Positions 18,732-26,983 of a stretch of 49,931 bases of DNA are shown here, one piece after another. The stretch is from NCBI GenBank assembly GCA_903887485.1, contig CAISPV010000101.1, positions 1 through 49,931 on the forward strand, read 5' to 3'. The stretch's first letter is position 1. Each line of letters starts with the position of its first letter. The DNA is from an uncultured Desulfobulbaceae bacterium. Lineage in GTDB: Bacteria > Desulfobacterota > Desulfobulbia > Desulfobulbales > Desulfocapsaceae. A program made the position numbers and the translations under genes. A model generated the notes under the pieces. It was not told the origin of the DNA and did no database searches. It saw only the letters and a list, made by a program, of their open reading frames with translations.

Positions 18732-20381
18732 CTATTCCCTGTCAGCCATGGTCACTCGCATCAACTCCTCAAGCGAGGTGACACCGGCCTGCACCTTGCT
18801 CAAACCTGCCTCGCGCAGGGAGACCAACCCTTCTTTCTGAGCCTGGCGAAACAGGGTTTTGCTGGAAGCCCTCTCCATAATCATGGCCTCAATAGCACTA
18901 GAAACCGGCAGGATTTCATAGATAGCAACACGACCCCGATAGCCACTATCTTCACATTGGGGACAACCGACAGCCCGGAAAAAATATCGATCCGCGTCAT
19001 AATCCAGCCCCATATCGCGTTGCACTTCTTCTGGCGGGATAAAACGCTGCTTGCAATGCGGACACAGAATCCTGACCAACCGCTGGGCTACAACCAGCCC
19101 CACCGAAGAGGCGATGAGAAAAGGGGCAATTCCCATATCAACCAGGCGAGTAATCGCCCCTGCCGCATCATTCGTATGCAGGGTGGAGAGTACCAGATGA
19201 CCGGTCAACGCCGCCTGCATGGCAATCTCGGCGGTCTCCGCATCACGGATCTCACCGATCATCACCACATCAGGGTCCTGGCGCAGGATAGAACGCATGG
19301 CCGAAACAAAGGTGAGTTCTGCCCTAGGATTGACCTGAACCTGATTCACACCGCGCAGTTCATACTCCACCGGGTCTTCCACAGTCACAATATTGCGACC
19401 CACATCGTTGATCTGATTCAAGGCACCATACAGAGTAGTAGTCTTGCCACTGCCGGTTGGCCCTGTCACCAGAATAATCTCATGCGGGTGCATCAGATGT
19501 TCAGTGAATACCTGATACTGTTCCTGACCAAAGCCCAGGCCATGAAGAGTAACTTTAATCTTTGACTTATCGAGCAGGCGCATCACCACCTTCTCTCCTC
19601 TGTTCAAAGGCAGGATGGAAGTTCGGACATCGAGGCTGCGGCCGGCAACGGTGATTTCAAAACGGCCGTCCTGCGGCTTGCGCCGCTCACCAATATCCAG
19701 GCTAGCCATGATCTTGACCCTGGAAATAATGTTCGGATGGAGTTCCAAGGGATATTCTTTAAACGGTATGAGAACGCCATCCACCCGCAACCGTACCCTG
19801 ATTTTTTCATCATCCGGCTCAATATGGATATCACTGGCCCCGTCTTTCACCGCCTGCAACATGATTTCATTGACCGCAACCACCGCCTCAGACTCGTCAC
19901 CATCCCCTTCTTTCGCTTTCCCTCCTCTTTTATCTACTTTATCTGCCTTGTGATAGATGGTGTCAATGGCGCTGAGGATAAGACCTTCCGCAGCAATGCA
20001 GATAACCAGCCGCTTCTTGGTCTGCCGATCCACCTCATCCGTGGCAAAGATATTCAGAGGATCAACAAAAGCAACCAGCAACTGATCTTCATTCTTACCA
20101 ATGGCAATAACCTTGTGCTTACGGGCAATCATCTCCGGGATGGTCCTGGCTATATCAGGATCAATAACAATTTTGCCAAGATCAACAAAAGGAATCCGCA
20201 ACTGCTGGGACAAGGTTCTGGCAATGTCCGTCTCAGTCACGAATCCAAGCCGTTGCAAGGCATTGCCAAGCTTGAGTCCTTGATCACGCCCATAGTCCAG
20301 AGCCTGCTGCAACTGCGTGGCGTTAATCAGACCTCCTTCTACCAGGATATCTCCAAATCGTTTTTTCTGTGGAACTGCCAT
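18732..20381 (-). CDS. mshE: Pilus assembly ATPase (GspE/PilB/MshE family)
   Basis: A 549-residue hexameric secretion ATPase that powers pilus extension. An N-terminal MshEN/GspE-N domain (RFGDILVEGGLINATQL) is followed by a linker rich in charged residues. The ATPase core has Walker A GPTGSGKTTT near residue 305, an Asp box, VMIGEIRDAETAEIA and the His box [15 protein letters not shown]. Two Cys pairs (CPHC, CPQC) form the zinc subdomain usual in assembly ATPases. MshEN domains in some homologues bind cyclic di-GMP; whether this one does is not shown. The start at 20381 has AGGGAAA upstream. Confidence 0.93.
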   Translation of the reverse strand: MAVPQKKRFGDILVEGGLINATQLQQALDYGRDQGLKLGNALQRLGFVTETDIARTLSQQLRIPFVDLGKIVIDPDIARTIPEMIARKHKVIAIGKNEDQLLVAFVDPLNIFATDEVDRQTKKRLVICIAAEGLILSAIDTIYHKADKVDKRGGKAKEGDGDESEAVVAVNEIMLQAVKDGASDIHIEPDDEKIRVRLRVDGVLIPFKEYPLELHPNIISRVKIMASLDIGERRKPQDGRFEITVAGRSLDVRTSILPLNRGEKVVMRLLDKSKIKVTLHGLGFGQEQYQVFTEHLMHPHEIILVTGPTGSGKTTTLYGALNQINDVGRNIVTVEDPVEYELRGVNQVQVNPRAELTFVSAMRSILRQDPDVVMIGEIRDAETAEIAMQAALTGHLVLSTLHTNDAAGAITRLVDMGIAPFLIASSVGLVVAQRLVRILCPHCKQRFIPPEEVQRDMGLDYDADRYFFRAVGCPQCEDSGYRGRVAIYEILPVSSAIEAMIMERASSKTLFRQAQKEGLVSLREAGLSKVQAGVTSLEELMRVTMADRE

Positions 20382-20400
20382 GGATGCTTTTCCCTAACCC

Positions 20401-20453
20401 TCTGGAATAAAATAACTTTTACACTTCAATGGCAAGAATGGCATAAAGAGCCG
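20401..20453 (+). repeat. Dispersed intergenic repeat, copy D (left half only)
   Basis: 53 bases (TCTGGAATAAAATAACTT to GCATAAAGAGCCG) align with the left half of copies A, B and C. The right half is absent; a small palindrome GATCAC-TTC-GTGATC at the end of the secretin gene follows instead. It sits in the 80-base gap between the secretin and ATPase genes. Confidence 0.65.
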
Positions 20454-20461
20454 ATCAATGA

Positions 20462-22003
20462 TCACTTCGTGATCAACGGTTTTATTTTAACATTCTGTTC
20501 CGGATCAGGATCCTTTACCTGCTTACTCTCAAAGGTAAAAGGATCCTGGGCCGGAGCAGGGGGGGCGCTTGCCTGCCCCTTTTTGGTTGCCTCGCCCGAT
20601 TGTGGCTCAATTACCTGCTCTGCAAAGGGAAGAGTGACCATTTTCTTTTCGGTAACCCCTCTACCCTCGACCGCAATGGTCTTCCGGTTCAGAGCTCCAT
20701 GCTCCTCCCTGATAATCGTTGGCGTTAAAAACACCAGGAGTTCATAGGTCTTTTCCAGCTCATCGGTATTCTTGAACAGATTGCCGACCACCGGAATCTC
20801 TGCCAGCCATGGCACCTCCTTGCTCCCAAGATCTGAGTCCTTGGCCAGAATGCCACCAATAACCACAGTCACTCCATCTTCCAGCAACAGATTAGTCTGA
20901 ATCTCCTGCTTGTTCAGCAAAGGTTGACTACTCTTAGTCACCTGAGTTGCATCAATAGAGTCATTAGTCACCTTCACATCCAGACGAATAAAATTATTTT
21001 GCAGGATCTTCGGGGTTACGGTGAGGCTCAACAAGGCCTCGCGAAAAGAGGTGCTGGCAGCGATATTGGTGGTGCCTGCTGTCTCATAGGGAACTTCCTT
21101 GCCCTGTTTAATCTCTGCCTTCTGACCATCAAGCACTACGACCCTGGGAGAAGAAAGCAGGTGCAGTTGTTTCTTCTCCTGCAGGGCGGACAAGTCCGCA
21201 TCCAGAGTCCAGTTATCACGAATAAAACCAAAAAGAATATTCGTGGCAGGATTCGCCACCGCAAGATCAGTAACCACGTTCAGGGTATTGGCTGGCGCCC
21301 GTGTCAACTCATTATAGCCCCATTTAATCCCGAGCTGTTTGGAAACCGATTTTTCCATGGTCACGATCCGGGCCTTGATATGAACCTGCGGGGCCGGGCG
21401 ATCAAGATCAACAAGCAGTTTCTTGATGCTTTCCACGTTTACCTCGTGATCCTTGACAATCAGACAGTTGCCGTCACCGGACACGGTCATGGCGCCAACA
21501 TCACTCTTTACGACCTCCAGCTCCTTGAGATACTGGGCCACATTCCCAAAACTAGTACACAACCTGACCATCACCAGGTCTCTCTGATCTTTTTTCAAGG
21601 CATCAGCCTTTTCCACGATCAAGGTCTTGTTTGACTCATGAAAACGAAGCTTCTTCGTATCCATGACCACCTGGAACACATCATACAGGCTGACGTTTTC
21701 CAGATCGAGGGAGATGGTGTCAGCATTCGCAATAGACTCGTCAACAATCACATTCACGTTGGCCTGACGGCAAATTCCCCGCAGGAGGAGATTCACCTGC
21801 AGATTTTCACCCCGTACGGTCGCGGTTTTATCACGCAGTCGATCAAGAAGCTGCCCTTTACCTTCCTCAGCTTCAACACCCTGCGCCACAAGCCCTAACC
21901 CCAAGAGCAACAGAGACAGACAACATAATGCCTTCCAGTTCACTCCAGACAACCACACAGCAACACCTTGGTATCTCTCATTTACGTTCCTCACTCCTCT
22001 CAT
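20462..22003 (-). CDS. mshL: Outer-membrane secretin (MshL/PilQ family)
   Basis: A 513-residue secretin forming the outer-membrane gate of the pilus machine. A signal sequence (hydrophobic residues 25-42, then VEAEE) is followed by a secretin/TonB short N-terminal domain near 65-115 and an N1-type domain near 140-200. The beta-barrel secretin domain spans roughly 275-440, with the hallmark VTVVIGGILAKDSDLGSKEVPWLAEIPVVGNLF (residues about 370-405, quoted only as a landmark region by VIGGI and VPWL). The Pro/Lys-rich C-terminus is variable. The start at 22003 overlaps the preceding gene by 26 bases and has GAGGGG upstream. Confidence 0.92.
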   Translation of the reverse strand: MRGVRNVNERYQGVAVWLSGVNWKALCCLSLLLLGLGLVAQGVEAEEGKGQLLDRLRDKTATVRGENLQVNLLLRGICRQANVNVIVDESIANADTISLDLENVSLYDVFQVVMDTKKLRFHESNKTLIVEKADALKKDQRDLVMVRLCTSFGNVAQYLKELEVVKSDVGAMTVSGDGNCLIVKDHEVNVESIKKLLVDLDRPAPQVHIKARIVTMEKSVSKQLGIKWGYNELTRAPANTLNVVTDLAVANPATNILFGFIRDNWTLDADLSALQEKKQLHLLSSPRVVVLDGQKAEIKQGKEVPYETAGTTNIAASTSFREALLSLTVTPKILQNNFIRLDVKVTNDSIDATQVTKSSQPLLNKQEIQTNLLLEDGVTVVIGGILAKDSDLGSKEVPWLAEIPVVGNLFKNTDELEKTYELLVFLTPTIIREEHGALNRKTIAVEGRGVTEKKMVTLPFAEQVIEPQSGEATKKGQASAPPAPAQDPFTFESKQVKDPDPEQNVKIKPLITK

Positions 22004-22475
22004 CCCCCCTCACATTTTGCGTACCAAGGTCGATAATGTGTTGCTGAAAATTCAAGGTACGCAGCGAGCCCTCTCTTGAAAGCACTACCGAATCCTTAGA
22101 TATCTTCAAGACCATAGCATTCTCCACCTTTTCACCTTCTTTCAAGATCATATTATTGATAATGGCCAGCGGTGTTTGCGGATCCCACACAATTCCCGAT
22201 ATGTGCAAGCCGGCAAAAAGGTCCTGTTTGCCCCGCATCCTGGCCAGATACTGATCAATAAATTCAGTTGACCAATTAAACGGATCACGAGATCCAGAGT
22301 TGATTATTTTCTCCGCTCCGGTCTCCTGCACGTTATAACCGATCAACACCTTTCCCTGGCCGGTCTCCATCAACTCAACTGCCCCGAGATCAGCGCCGCG
22401 CAAGCAAAGTAAACATAACAGGCAGCAAACACACCACCAAGCTGTCCGGCCTTTTTTCTTTTTCCAGAATCCCAA
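21978..22475 (-). CDS. PilP/MshK-like pilus biogenesis protein
   Basis: A 165-residue exported protein. It appears to start with TTG at 22475, since GAGAGGG lies seven bases upstream and no suitable ATG is nearby. A Cys-rich hydrophobic segment (residues 12-30) gives either a signal peptide or a membrane anchor. Residues 90-150 (LHISGIVWDPQTPLAI, VENAMVLKIS, SVVLSREG) resemble the HR/PilP beta domain that links the inner-membrane PilNO complex to the secretin. It is encoded immediately before the secretin, the same order as pilP-pilQ and mshK-mshL. The assignment is by fold pattern and position. Confidence 0.72.
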   Translation of the reverse strand: MGFWKKKKGRTAWWCVCCLLCLLCLRGADLGAVELMETGQGKVLIGYNVQETGAEKIINSGSRDPFNWSTEFIDQYLARMRGKQDLFAGLHISGIVWDPQTPLAIINNMILKEGEKVENAMVLKISKDSVVLSREGSLRTLNFQQHIIDLGTQNVRGDERSEERK

Positions 22476-22491
22476 AACTATGCCCTCTCAA

Positions 22492-23184
22492 TTAACGAAG
22501 CTGTACCCGTCCAAGCACCAAACTGAAATGCACCCGGACTGATTGGGAAAAGGCATCTACGGATTTTACAGTTCCTGGAGTCACCTCCGGTTGTTCATCC
22601 TCCGTGCCAAGCTCCTCCAGAACAAGATCACTGATTGTCCCAACCTCTGGGCGATTTTCAAGATACCGAAGGTACGCAATAAATTCTGAATAAGCAGCAT
22701 CCCCCTGAAGATTCACCGGATAGACATCAAAACGATCAAACGACCTGACATCCATCACATTCATCTGCAGAAATTTCCCTTCAATATCAACGGGTGAATT
22801 TGGCAACAGGGTGAAAATCACATTGGAAAACTGTTCTTTAGCATTATCCCCCTGAAACTGTTCCTGATAGAGTTGTCTCTGAAAACGGAGCTGGACAAGC
22901 TTTTCTGTCAGCTCCTTTCTTTCAGTCGTAAGATCCTGAAATTGTTTTTCAACCATCGCCTCTATTGCACCATTGGCCATGGATGTTACGAACTCCTTTT
23001 GCTGGGAAATTTTTTTTTGCAAGTTCTGCTGCCGGGGTTGGATCAAGAGCGCCTGAATGCCATAACAAACCACCACCACAATGACTAATCCCAAAAAAAG
23101 CTGCCGTACCTCAGAAAGGACATCAGGGGTATGGACAACGCTCCCCCACAACAACTTCAGTCTCTGGCCAACATTTGCACTCAT
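22492..23184 (-). CDS. PilO/MshJ-like inner-membrane pilus protein
   Basis: 230 residues with one membrane helix (about 28-45, LFLGLVIVVVVCYGIQALL), a coiled-coil stretch (about 50-110, rich in Gln, Glu and Lys), and a periplasmic ferredoxin-like domain. This is the architecture of PilO and GspM, which pair with PilN and support the secretin complex. It lies between the PilN-like and PilP-like genes, consistent with that role. Sequence identity to known PilO cannot be judged here. Confidence 0.75.
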   Translation of the reverse strand: MSANVGQRLKLLWGSVVHTPDVLSEVRQLFLGLVIVVVVCYGIQALLIQPRQQNLQKKISQQKEFVTSMANGAIEAMVEKQFQDLTTERKELTEKLVQLRFQRQLYQEQFQGDNAKEQFSNVIFTLLPNSPVDIEGKFLQMNVMDVRSFDRFDVYPVNLQGDAAYSEFIAYLRYLENRPEVGTISDLVLEELGTEDEQPEVTPGTVKSVDAFSQSVRVHFSLVLGRVQLR

Positions 23185-23273
23185 AATTCTTTTGCTATTA
23201 TTTTAAGGATTGGCGCCTGGGAAACAGATAATACTCACGGAAGAGAAGCCTTTTTCATAAAGCCCAGCTCATC

Positions 23274-23867
23274 TTAGTTATGAACGACAGCCTTGTCCTT
23301 CTGCTTCCCGCCCTGCAATTCAAAGACAATATTGAAGGCCAGAATATCCCCCTCTTTTCTCTGTTCCTGATTGAGAACCGAGAGAGAGACATTCTGCAGC
23401 CGGGGTATCTCACCCAATTTCTGGACAAATGCCGGAAGATCCCGATAGATGGTCGCCTGGCCTGAGATCTGGCCACCTCTGCCTTCCAGGGTAATCTTTT
23501 CACAGCGTATAGTAGGCGGAAGGATCACGGTAACCGCATCCAGCAAGGCCGAAAAAGATTGTTTCTGTTCAGGAATCTTGGCCAGATTAGCAACCATCTC
23601 TTGTAACTGCTTTGCCTCTTCTCCCAACTGTTTTATATTATCAGCTAATTGTTTGACCACAACCTGCTTACCCTTGAGGGCATCGTCCTTGACCTGAAGA
23701 GCCTGAAGATCTTTATCAACAGCTTTGATCCGCCTGTCGAGAGAGTGCGCAAAGACCAAGAACACACCTACAGAGAGGCAAAGCAGGACACCAATAACTA
23801 TAGGGGTTGCCCGTTTAATCCTCCGGGAAAGAAGCTGCTGAGGGACAAGATTTATTCGTTCAAGCAT
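23274..23867 (-). CDS. PilN-like inner-membrane pilus protein
   Basis: 197 residues starting at 23867 (MLERINLVPQQLLSRRIKR). The INLVP motif near the N-terminus is the PilN segment that binds the cleft of PilM. A longer in-frame reading to 23921 overlaps the previous gene and places INLVP too far in. One membrane helix (about residues 22-42) is followed by a coiled coil and a periplasmic domain. Only five bases separate it from the PilM-like gene, so coupling is likely. Confidence 0.82.
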   Translation of the reverse strand: MLERINLVPQQLLSRRIKRATPIVIGVLLCLSVGVFLVFAHSLDRRIKAVDKDLQALQVKDDALKGKQVVVKQLADNIKQLGEEAKQLQEMVANLAKIPEQKQSFSALLDAVTVILPPTIRCEKITLEGRGGQISGQATIYRDLPAFVQKLGEIPRLQNVSLSVLNQEQRKEGDILAFNIVFELQGGKQKDKAVVHN

Positions 23868-23872
23868 AGAGC

Positions 23873-24730
23873 TTATCGCCGTAGCGCCCCAATGCAAAGG
23901 GCCGCCAGGTTCTGGTCGCAATCGGCATCCACCTTCCGGGGTGGAAATTGTTCTACCTGAACACCCATAGACCCTTTAATCACCAACTCCAAGGCACTGT
24001 AAAAAGATTCAGCACCCCCGACAAAAACTCTGTTAAATGGTTTTCCCTTGAGGACAGAAACGCTATAATCATTAGTGCGCATGATCTCCAGATTGACATT
24101 CTGCAGATACCCCTGCCATTCCTGTCGTCGCCGCTGGCCTATGGAACCTTCCTCCACCACCAGGCCTGCCGACTCGGGCACTACCGCTGTCGCGGGCACA
24201 CCTTTATGGTCCTGCAGTAAACAGAAGTCGGCAAGGATATCTTCCCCATCTCCAAAGTTGCCACTCTTTTCTGTCTCCACCTGATCAAACACCTCCACCG
24301 CCGGCATCTCCTGCCCTTCCTCCAAACCGGAAGCAGTTTCGCTACGCCCCACCGTCTCTTGCCCGGTATCCTGTTCCACAACTGCAATCGCATCCGAAGA
24401 TAGCTCCTCGTCGAGATACGGTTCAACGGGAAGACGCAGGTCAACAGACCGCACCAGGGTTATACGCTCCTGTTCATAAACAGCCATAGAGATCGAACCC
24501 TGCCAGACAAGAATACAGAGGATAGCCCCCTCTCCCTGGGTCAGACCACTCAGCTCAAGATAGGAGCAGGCGGAAAACACATCTGCCTCGAACCAGGTTA
24601 TCTCCTTCTGACGGCCATGTAAATCCTGTTGCAATTTCTTGAACATCGCCACAGGATAAAGATAGACGGTCAACTCCTGACGATCTGGAAAGGTCTGCCC
24701 CACCAGCCAGTCATAAATATAATCAGTCAC
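23873..24730 (-). CDS. PilM/MshI-like cytoplasmic pilus protein, C-terminal part of a frameshifted gene
   Basis: A 285-residue frame (GTG at 24730) that is the continuation of the 24739-25047 frame. Extending it upstream past the GTG gives LLPYSLSKVLNAPVTDYIYDW, which joins smoothly to VNREAVAR in the other frame at about 24770. The joined protein looks like the actin-like PilM/MshI or GspL-type cytoplasmic protein, with VYLYP, CSYLEL, a low-complexity acidic insert (about 110-170) and a C-terminal LAALCIGALRR helix typical of the family. Alone it lacks the first subdomain. Either the gene is inactivated, or a single-base sequencing or assembly error split it. Confidence 0.72.
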   Translation of the reverse strand: MTDYIYDWLVGQTFPDRQELTVYLYPVAMFKKLQQDLHGRQKEITWFEADVFSACSYLELSGLTQGEGAILCILVWQGSISMAVYEQERITLVRSVDLRLPVEPYLDEELSSDAIAVVEQDTGQETVGRSETASGLEEGQEMPAVEVFDQVETEKSGNFGDGEDILADFCLLQDHKGVPATAVVPESAGLVVEEGSIGQRRRQEWQGYLQNVNLEIMRTNDYSVSVLKGKPFNRVFVGGAESFYSALELVIKGSMGVQVEQFPPRKVDADCDQNLAALCIGALRR

Positions 24731-24738
24731 CGGGGCAT

Positions 24739-25047
24739 TCAGGACTTTGGAGAGGCTATAGGGAAGGAGCCTCTGGCCACGGCCTCACGGTTGACAGATG
24801 GAACCGTCACCGAGACAATCTCAAAGGAACTTAAGGGAAGGACAAGGGCAACTCTGGCCTTTTTTCTGCCGGTGCTGGCAAAAAGACGATTGACGGCAAT
24901 TTCATCACCCTGGCCTCTTGACGCAGAAGCGAGGCTTCGTACCGAGCTCGCCCCATTTTTGCCGACACAGACCTCAGCCAGCAGGGCCTCAGTCTCACTG
25001 GCACAGAGAGCATACCTCATCTTTTTATCAGGCCACCAGGATGTCAT
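24739..25047 (-). CDS. PilM/MshI-like protein, N-terminal fragment of a frameshifted gene
   Basis: About 102 residues from ATG at 25047 (MTSWWPDKKMRYALCASETE); a TTG at 25062 is an alternative. It contains the first strand-turn pattern of a PilM/GspL-like domain (RYALCASETEALLAEV), then ARVALVLPLSSFEIVSVTVP, and ends out of frame at ARGSFPIASPKS. A one-base deletion (or equivalent indel) near 24770 explains the break, because the next frame carries the natural continuation. It is the partner of 23873-24730 and lies between the TPR gene and the PilN-like gene. Confidence 0.65.
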   Translation of the reverse strand: MTSWWPDKKMRYALCASETEALLAEVCVGKNGASSVRSLASASRGQGDEIAVNRLFASTGRKKARVALVLPLSSFEIVSVTVPSVNREAVARGSFPIASPKS

Positions 25048-25121
25048 AATCAAAAAGGGCAATGGAAGAGGGAAAAGACAGAAAACTCACCTGTGATCCA
25101 CGGGCTATTATTCGCTTGAGA

Positions 25122-25661
25122 TTAATGTTTTTGATCATGGGGTAACTCCGGTGAGGATTTAAGACTGACACCCGACATCCTATCCGTCCTGTTCTGGCGA
25201 TTTACCCGCAACGGGAGATAATTGGGGTCCAGAGCCTCTACCATTGCCAGATATCGTGCAGCGGGACGACTCAGGCCGACCTCATCGAGAGTTACCGCCA
25301 TATTCATAACCGGCTCAATCCGCGAATGATCAAGATCCATGGCCTGCTTAAAAAGAAAAATCCCGGGCCAATACTGTTTTTGCAAAACGAGATCCACGCC
25401 CTTATCGTTAAGAATCATCACTTCATCTTTGACTGGCGGCAACTTGACGGTCGGAGACTCATTTTTTTGTTCAACCTGTAACGGGGCAATGGGAACAACA
25501 GACTGCTGCTGTTCCAACACAGTGCGAACCTGCGTCATTTTCTGTTTCAACCGCACCATAACTGGCTCCAGCCCTCTGCCCTGCCACAGAAGAACGATTA
25601 AGGCAGCTATAACCCCAAGACCAAGGATTAGAGCACGACTGCGACTCTGTTTTTCTGCCAT
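25122..25661 (-). CDS. MshN-like membrane-anchored TPR protein
   Basis: 179 residues with one N-terminal membrane helix (about residues 9-26, ALILGLGVIAALIVLLW), a variable linker, and one or two tetratricopeptide-like units (LNDKGVDLVLQKQYWPGIFL and VMNMAVTLDEVGLSRPAARY). In MSHA loci the TPR protein MshN sits close to the ATPase and secretin genes. Here the position between the pilin and PilM-like gene is compatible. The function is probably scaffolding at the inner membrane. Similarity to known MshN could not be tested, so the name rests on architecture and context. Confidence 0.55.
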   Translation of the reverse strand: MAEKQSRSRALILGLGVIAALIVLLWQGRGLEPVMVRLKQKMTQVRTVLEQQQSVVPIAPLQVEQKNESPTVKLPPVKDEVMILNDKGVDLVLQKQYWPGIFLFKQAMDLDHSRIEPVMNMAVTLDEVGLSRPAARYLAMVEALDPNYLPLRVNRQNRTDRMSGVSLKSSPELPHDQKH

Positions 25662-25711
25662 CTTATTACCGGAAAAGAATCATTATCACAAAGGGGAAAA
25701 ATCATCAATGA

Positions 25712-25837
25712 GATGGCTAAACGAAAAGGCCTAAAGACAAGGCGCGCAAATCCTGAGGAATGAGGCGTACTTTTTGGTACACCGCAGTGACGAAGGAATA
25801 GCGTAACGCCGTATTTGGGCCTTTTCGCGACGCCATC
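25712..25837. repeat. 126-bp palindromic (MITE- or REP-like) element inside the pilus operon
   Basis: The left arm GATGGC-taaa-CGAAAAGGCCTAAA (25712-25734) and the right arm TTTGGGCCTTTTCG-cgac-GCCATC (25814-25837) are inverted repeats with a few mismatches. Inside lies a second hairpin, GGCGTAC...GTACACC. The whole can fold as one long imperfect cruciform. It starts five bases past the pilin stop at 25842 and fills most of the gap before the TPR gene. Confidence 0.75.
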
Positions 25838-25841
25838 AGCT

Positions 25842-26462
25842 TTACCACTGCGAAGGCACTTTATCAGCACCATCCACATTATCGGTATGAAGACGATCGT
25901 CGTTTACATAAAAGAATGCGTCAACTATACGGCCATTACCATCCCGCTCATTCCCAGGATAATAGGCCCAACCACTACTTTCATTGGCCAAACGAGGGTT
26001 CGCCCTGATATCCGACGAGGCACGACCAGTTACCCCGGAAGGAAGTCCTGACATCCCTGGATTCATATCGGGAAGCAGGCAAGGCGGCAGCGCCTCATTC
26101 GGGGCAGCGGAAAGAGCATCATTGCTGCGCACGATCTGATGGAACTTGATGGACGCCGGTCTGGTGGCAAGGCTCATCTCATTGGCTTGGACCTCGGCCA
26201 GGGTAGGCCAATCGGGATTGTCCCCCGTCGGCCCGGTATTAATACCAGATGTGAGAATTTTGGCATGCATCAGTTCAAGACCGCCACGGATAGCCGCCAG
26301 CTTTCCCTTCACCACGGCGATCTTCGCCTCTTTTTGCATTGCCATATAATTGGGAATCGCCACTGCAGCCAGAATACCCAGAATAATGATAACGACCAGA
26401 ACCTCAATGAGGGTAAAACCTTTTTCTCTTGTCCCTGAAAGATGTCTCATTATTTTTACCAT
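25842..26462 (-). CDS. Type IV prepilin / pseudopilin (MshA/MshB-like)
   Basis: 206 residues. A short basic leader ends in Gly before FTLIEVLVVIIILGILAAVAIP, the class III signal cut and methylated by prepilin peptidase; Glu5 is present. Past the helix the sequence resembles GspG/MshB-type pseudopilins: KGKLAAIRGGLELM, then a central variable region with one Cys, and a C-terminal DNGNGRIVDAFFYVN-like segment. The ATG at 26462 or the one at 26450 could start it, and neither has a clear ribosome site. It probably forms a minor or second major subunit. Confidence 0.85.
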   Translation of the reverse strand: MVKIMRHLSGTREKGFTLIEVLVVIIILGILAAVAIPNYMAMQKEAKIAVVKGKLAAIRGGLELMHAKILTSGINTGPTGDNPDWPTLAEVQANEMSLATRPASIKFHQIVRSNDALSAAPNEALPPCLLPDMNPGMSGLPSGVTGRASSDIRANPRLANESSGWAYYPGNERDGNGRIVDAFFYVNDDRLHTDNVDGADKVPSQW

Positions 26463-26614
26463 TATTTCAACATGTTACCAAAAAAATATAAGCCAACCCC
26501 GCCTGACTCTACCAAACAACTCATCAAGACCATACCACAATCAACTGTTTTTGTTAATTTTTTCTCTTATTAATCAAAAAGCTTACAACATTGCAACCCA
26601 AAAGGGATTGAGAA

Positions 26615-26983
26615 TCATTTCGACAACAAATACTTTGCTTCCACTGTTCTACTCACCTGGGCACGAGTAGCCCGAACTCGAATTGTTGCCGGAGTGGTTG
26701 GAACCGTAAAGCTATCGGTAATAATATTCGTGGCAGTTCCACCCACTGCTGGACTTACAGAACCGGGAAGATTTCCACCACCATCATGACGCAAAACATT
26801 CAACCGCATGGTGGATTCAGCGCTGTAAAGCGCCTGAGCCCAGATATAGTCTTCTGTTGAAGCCACAGAACTGATGACGGTATAACGGGCAATCAGTACC
26901 CCGAACATCCCCACCACCACAATGATAAACACGGCAGTAATGAGCCCCATGCCTCGCTGATTTATTATGGGATTAGGGAACAT
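26615..26983 (-). CDS. mshP: MshP-like prepilin-type protein
   Basis: 122 residues. The N-terminus is QRGMGLITAVFIIVVVGMFG, a prepilin-like hydrophobic segment lacking the usual FTLIE, as in MshP and PilX. A conserved stretch follows (SSVASTEDYIWAQALYSAES, the hallmark of PilX/MshP-type minor pilins). It overlaps the end of the MshO-like gene by 11 bases, so the two are translationally coupled. It likely joins the minor-pilin tip complex. Confidence 0.75.
   Translation of the reverse strand: MFPNPIINQRGMGLITAVFIIVVVGMFGVLIARYTVISSVASTEDYIWAQALYSAESTMRLNVLRHDGGGNLPGSVSPAVGGTATNIITDSFTVPTTPATIRVRATRAQVSRTVEAKYLLSK

Noticed and set aside
25027-25137. Small 36-codon frame starting ATGATCAAAAAC that overlaps the end of the TPR gene and the start of the PilM-like gene
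   Set aside because: Its start overlaps the TPR gene in a way that resembles coupling, but the product has no recognisable motif and it overlaps the PilM start; not enough to call a gene.
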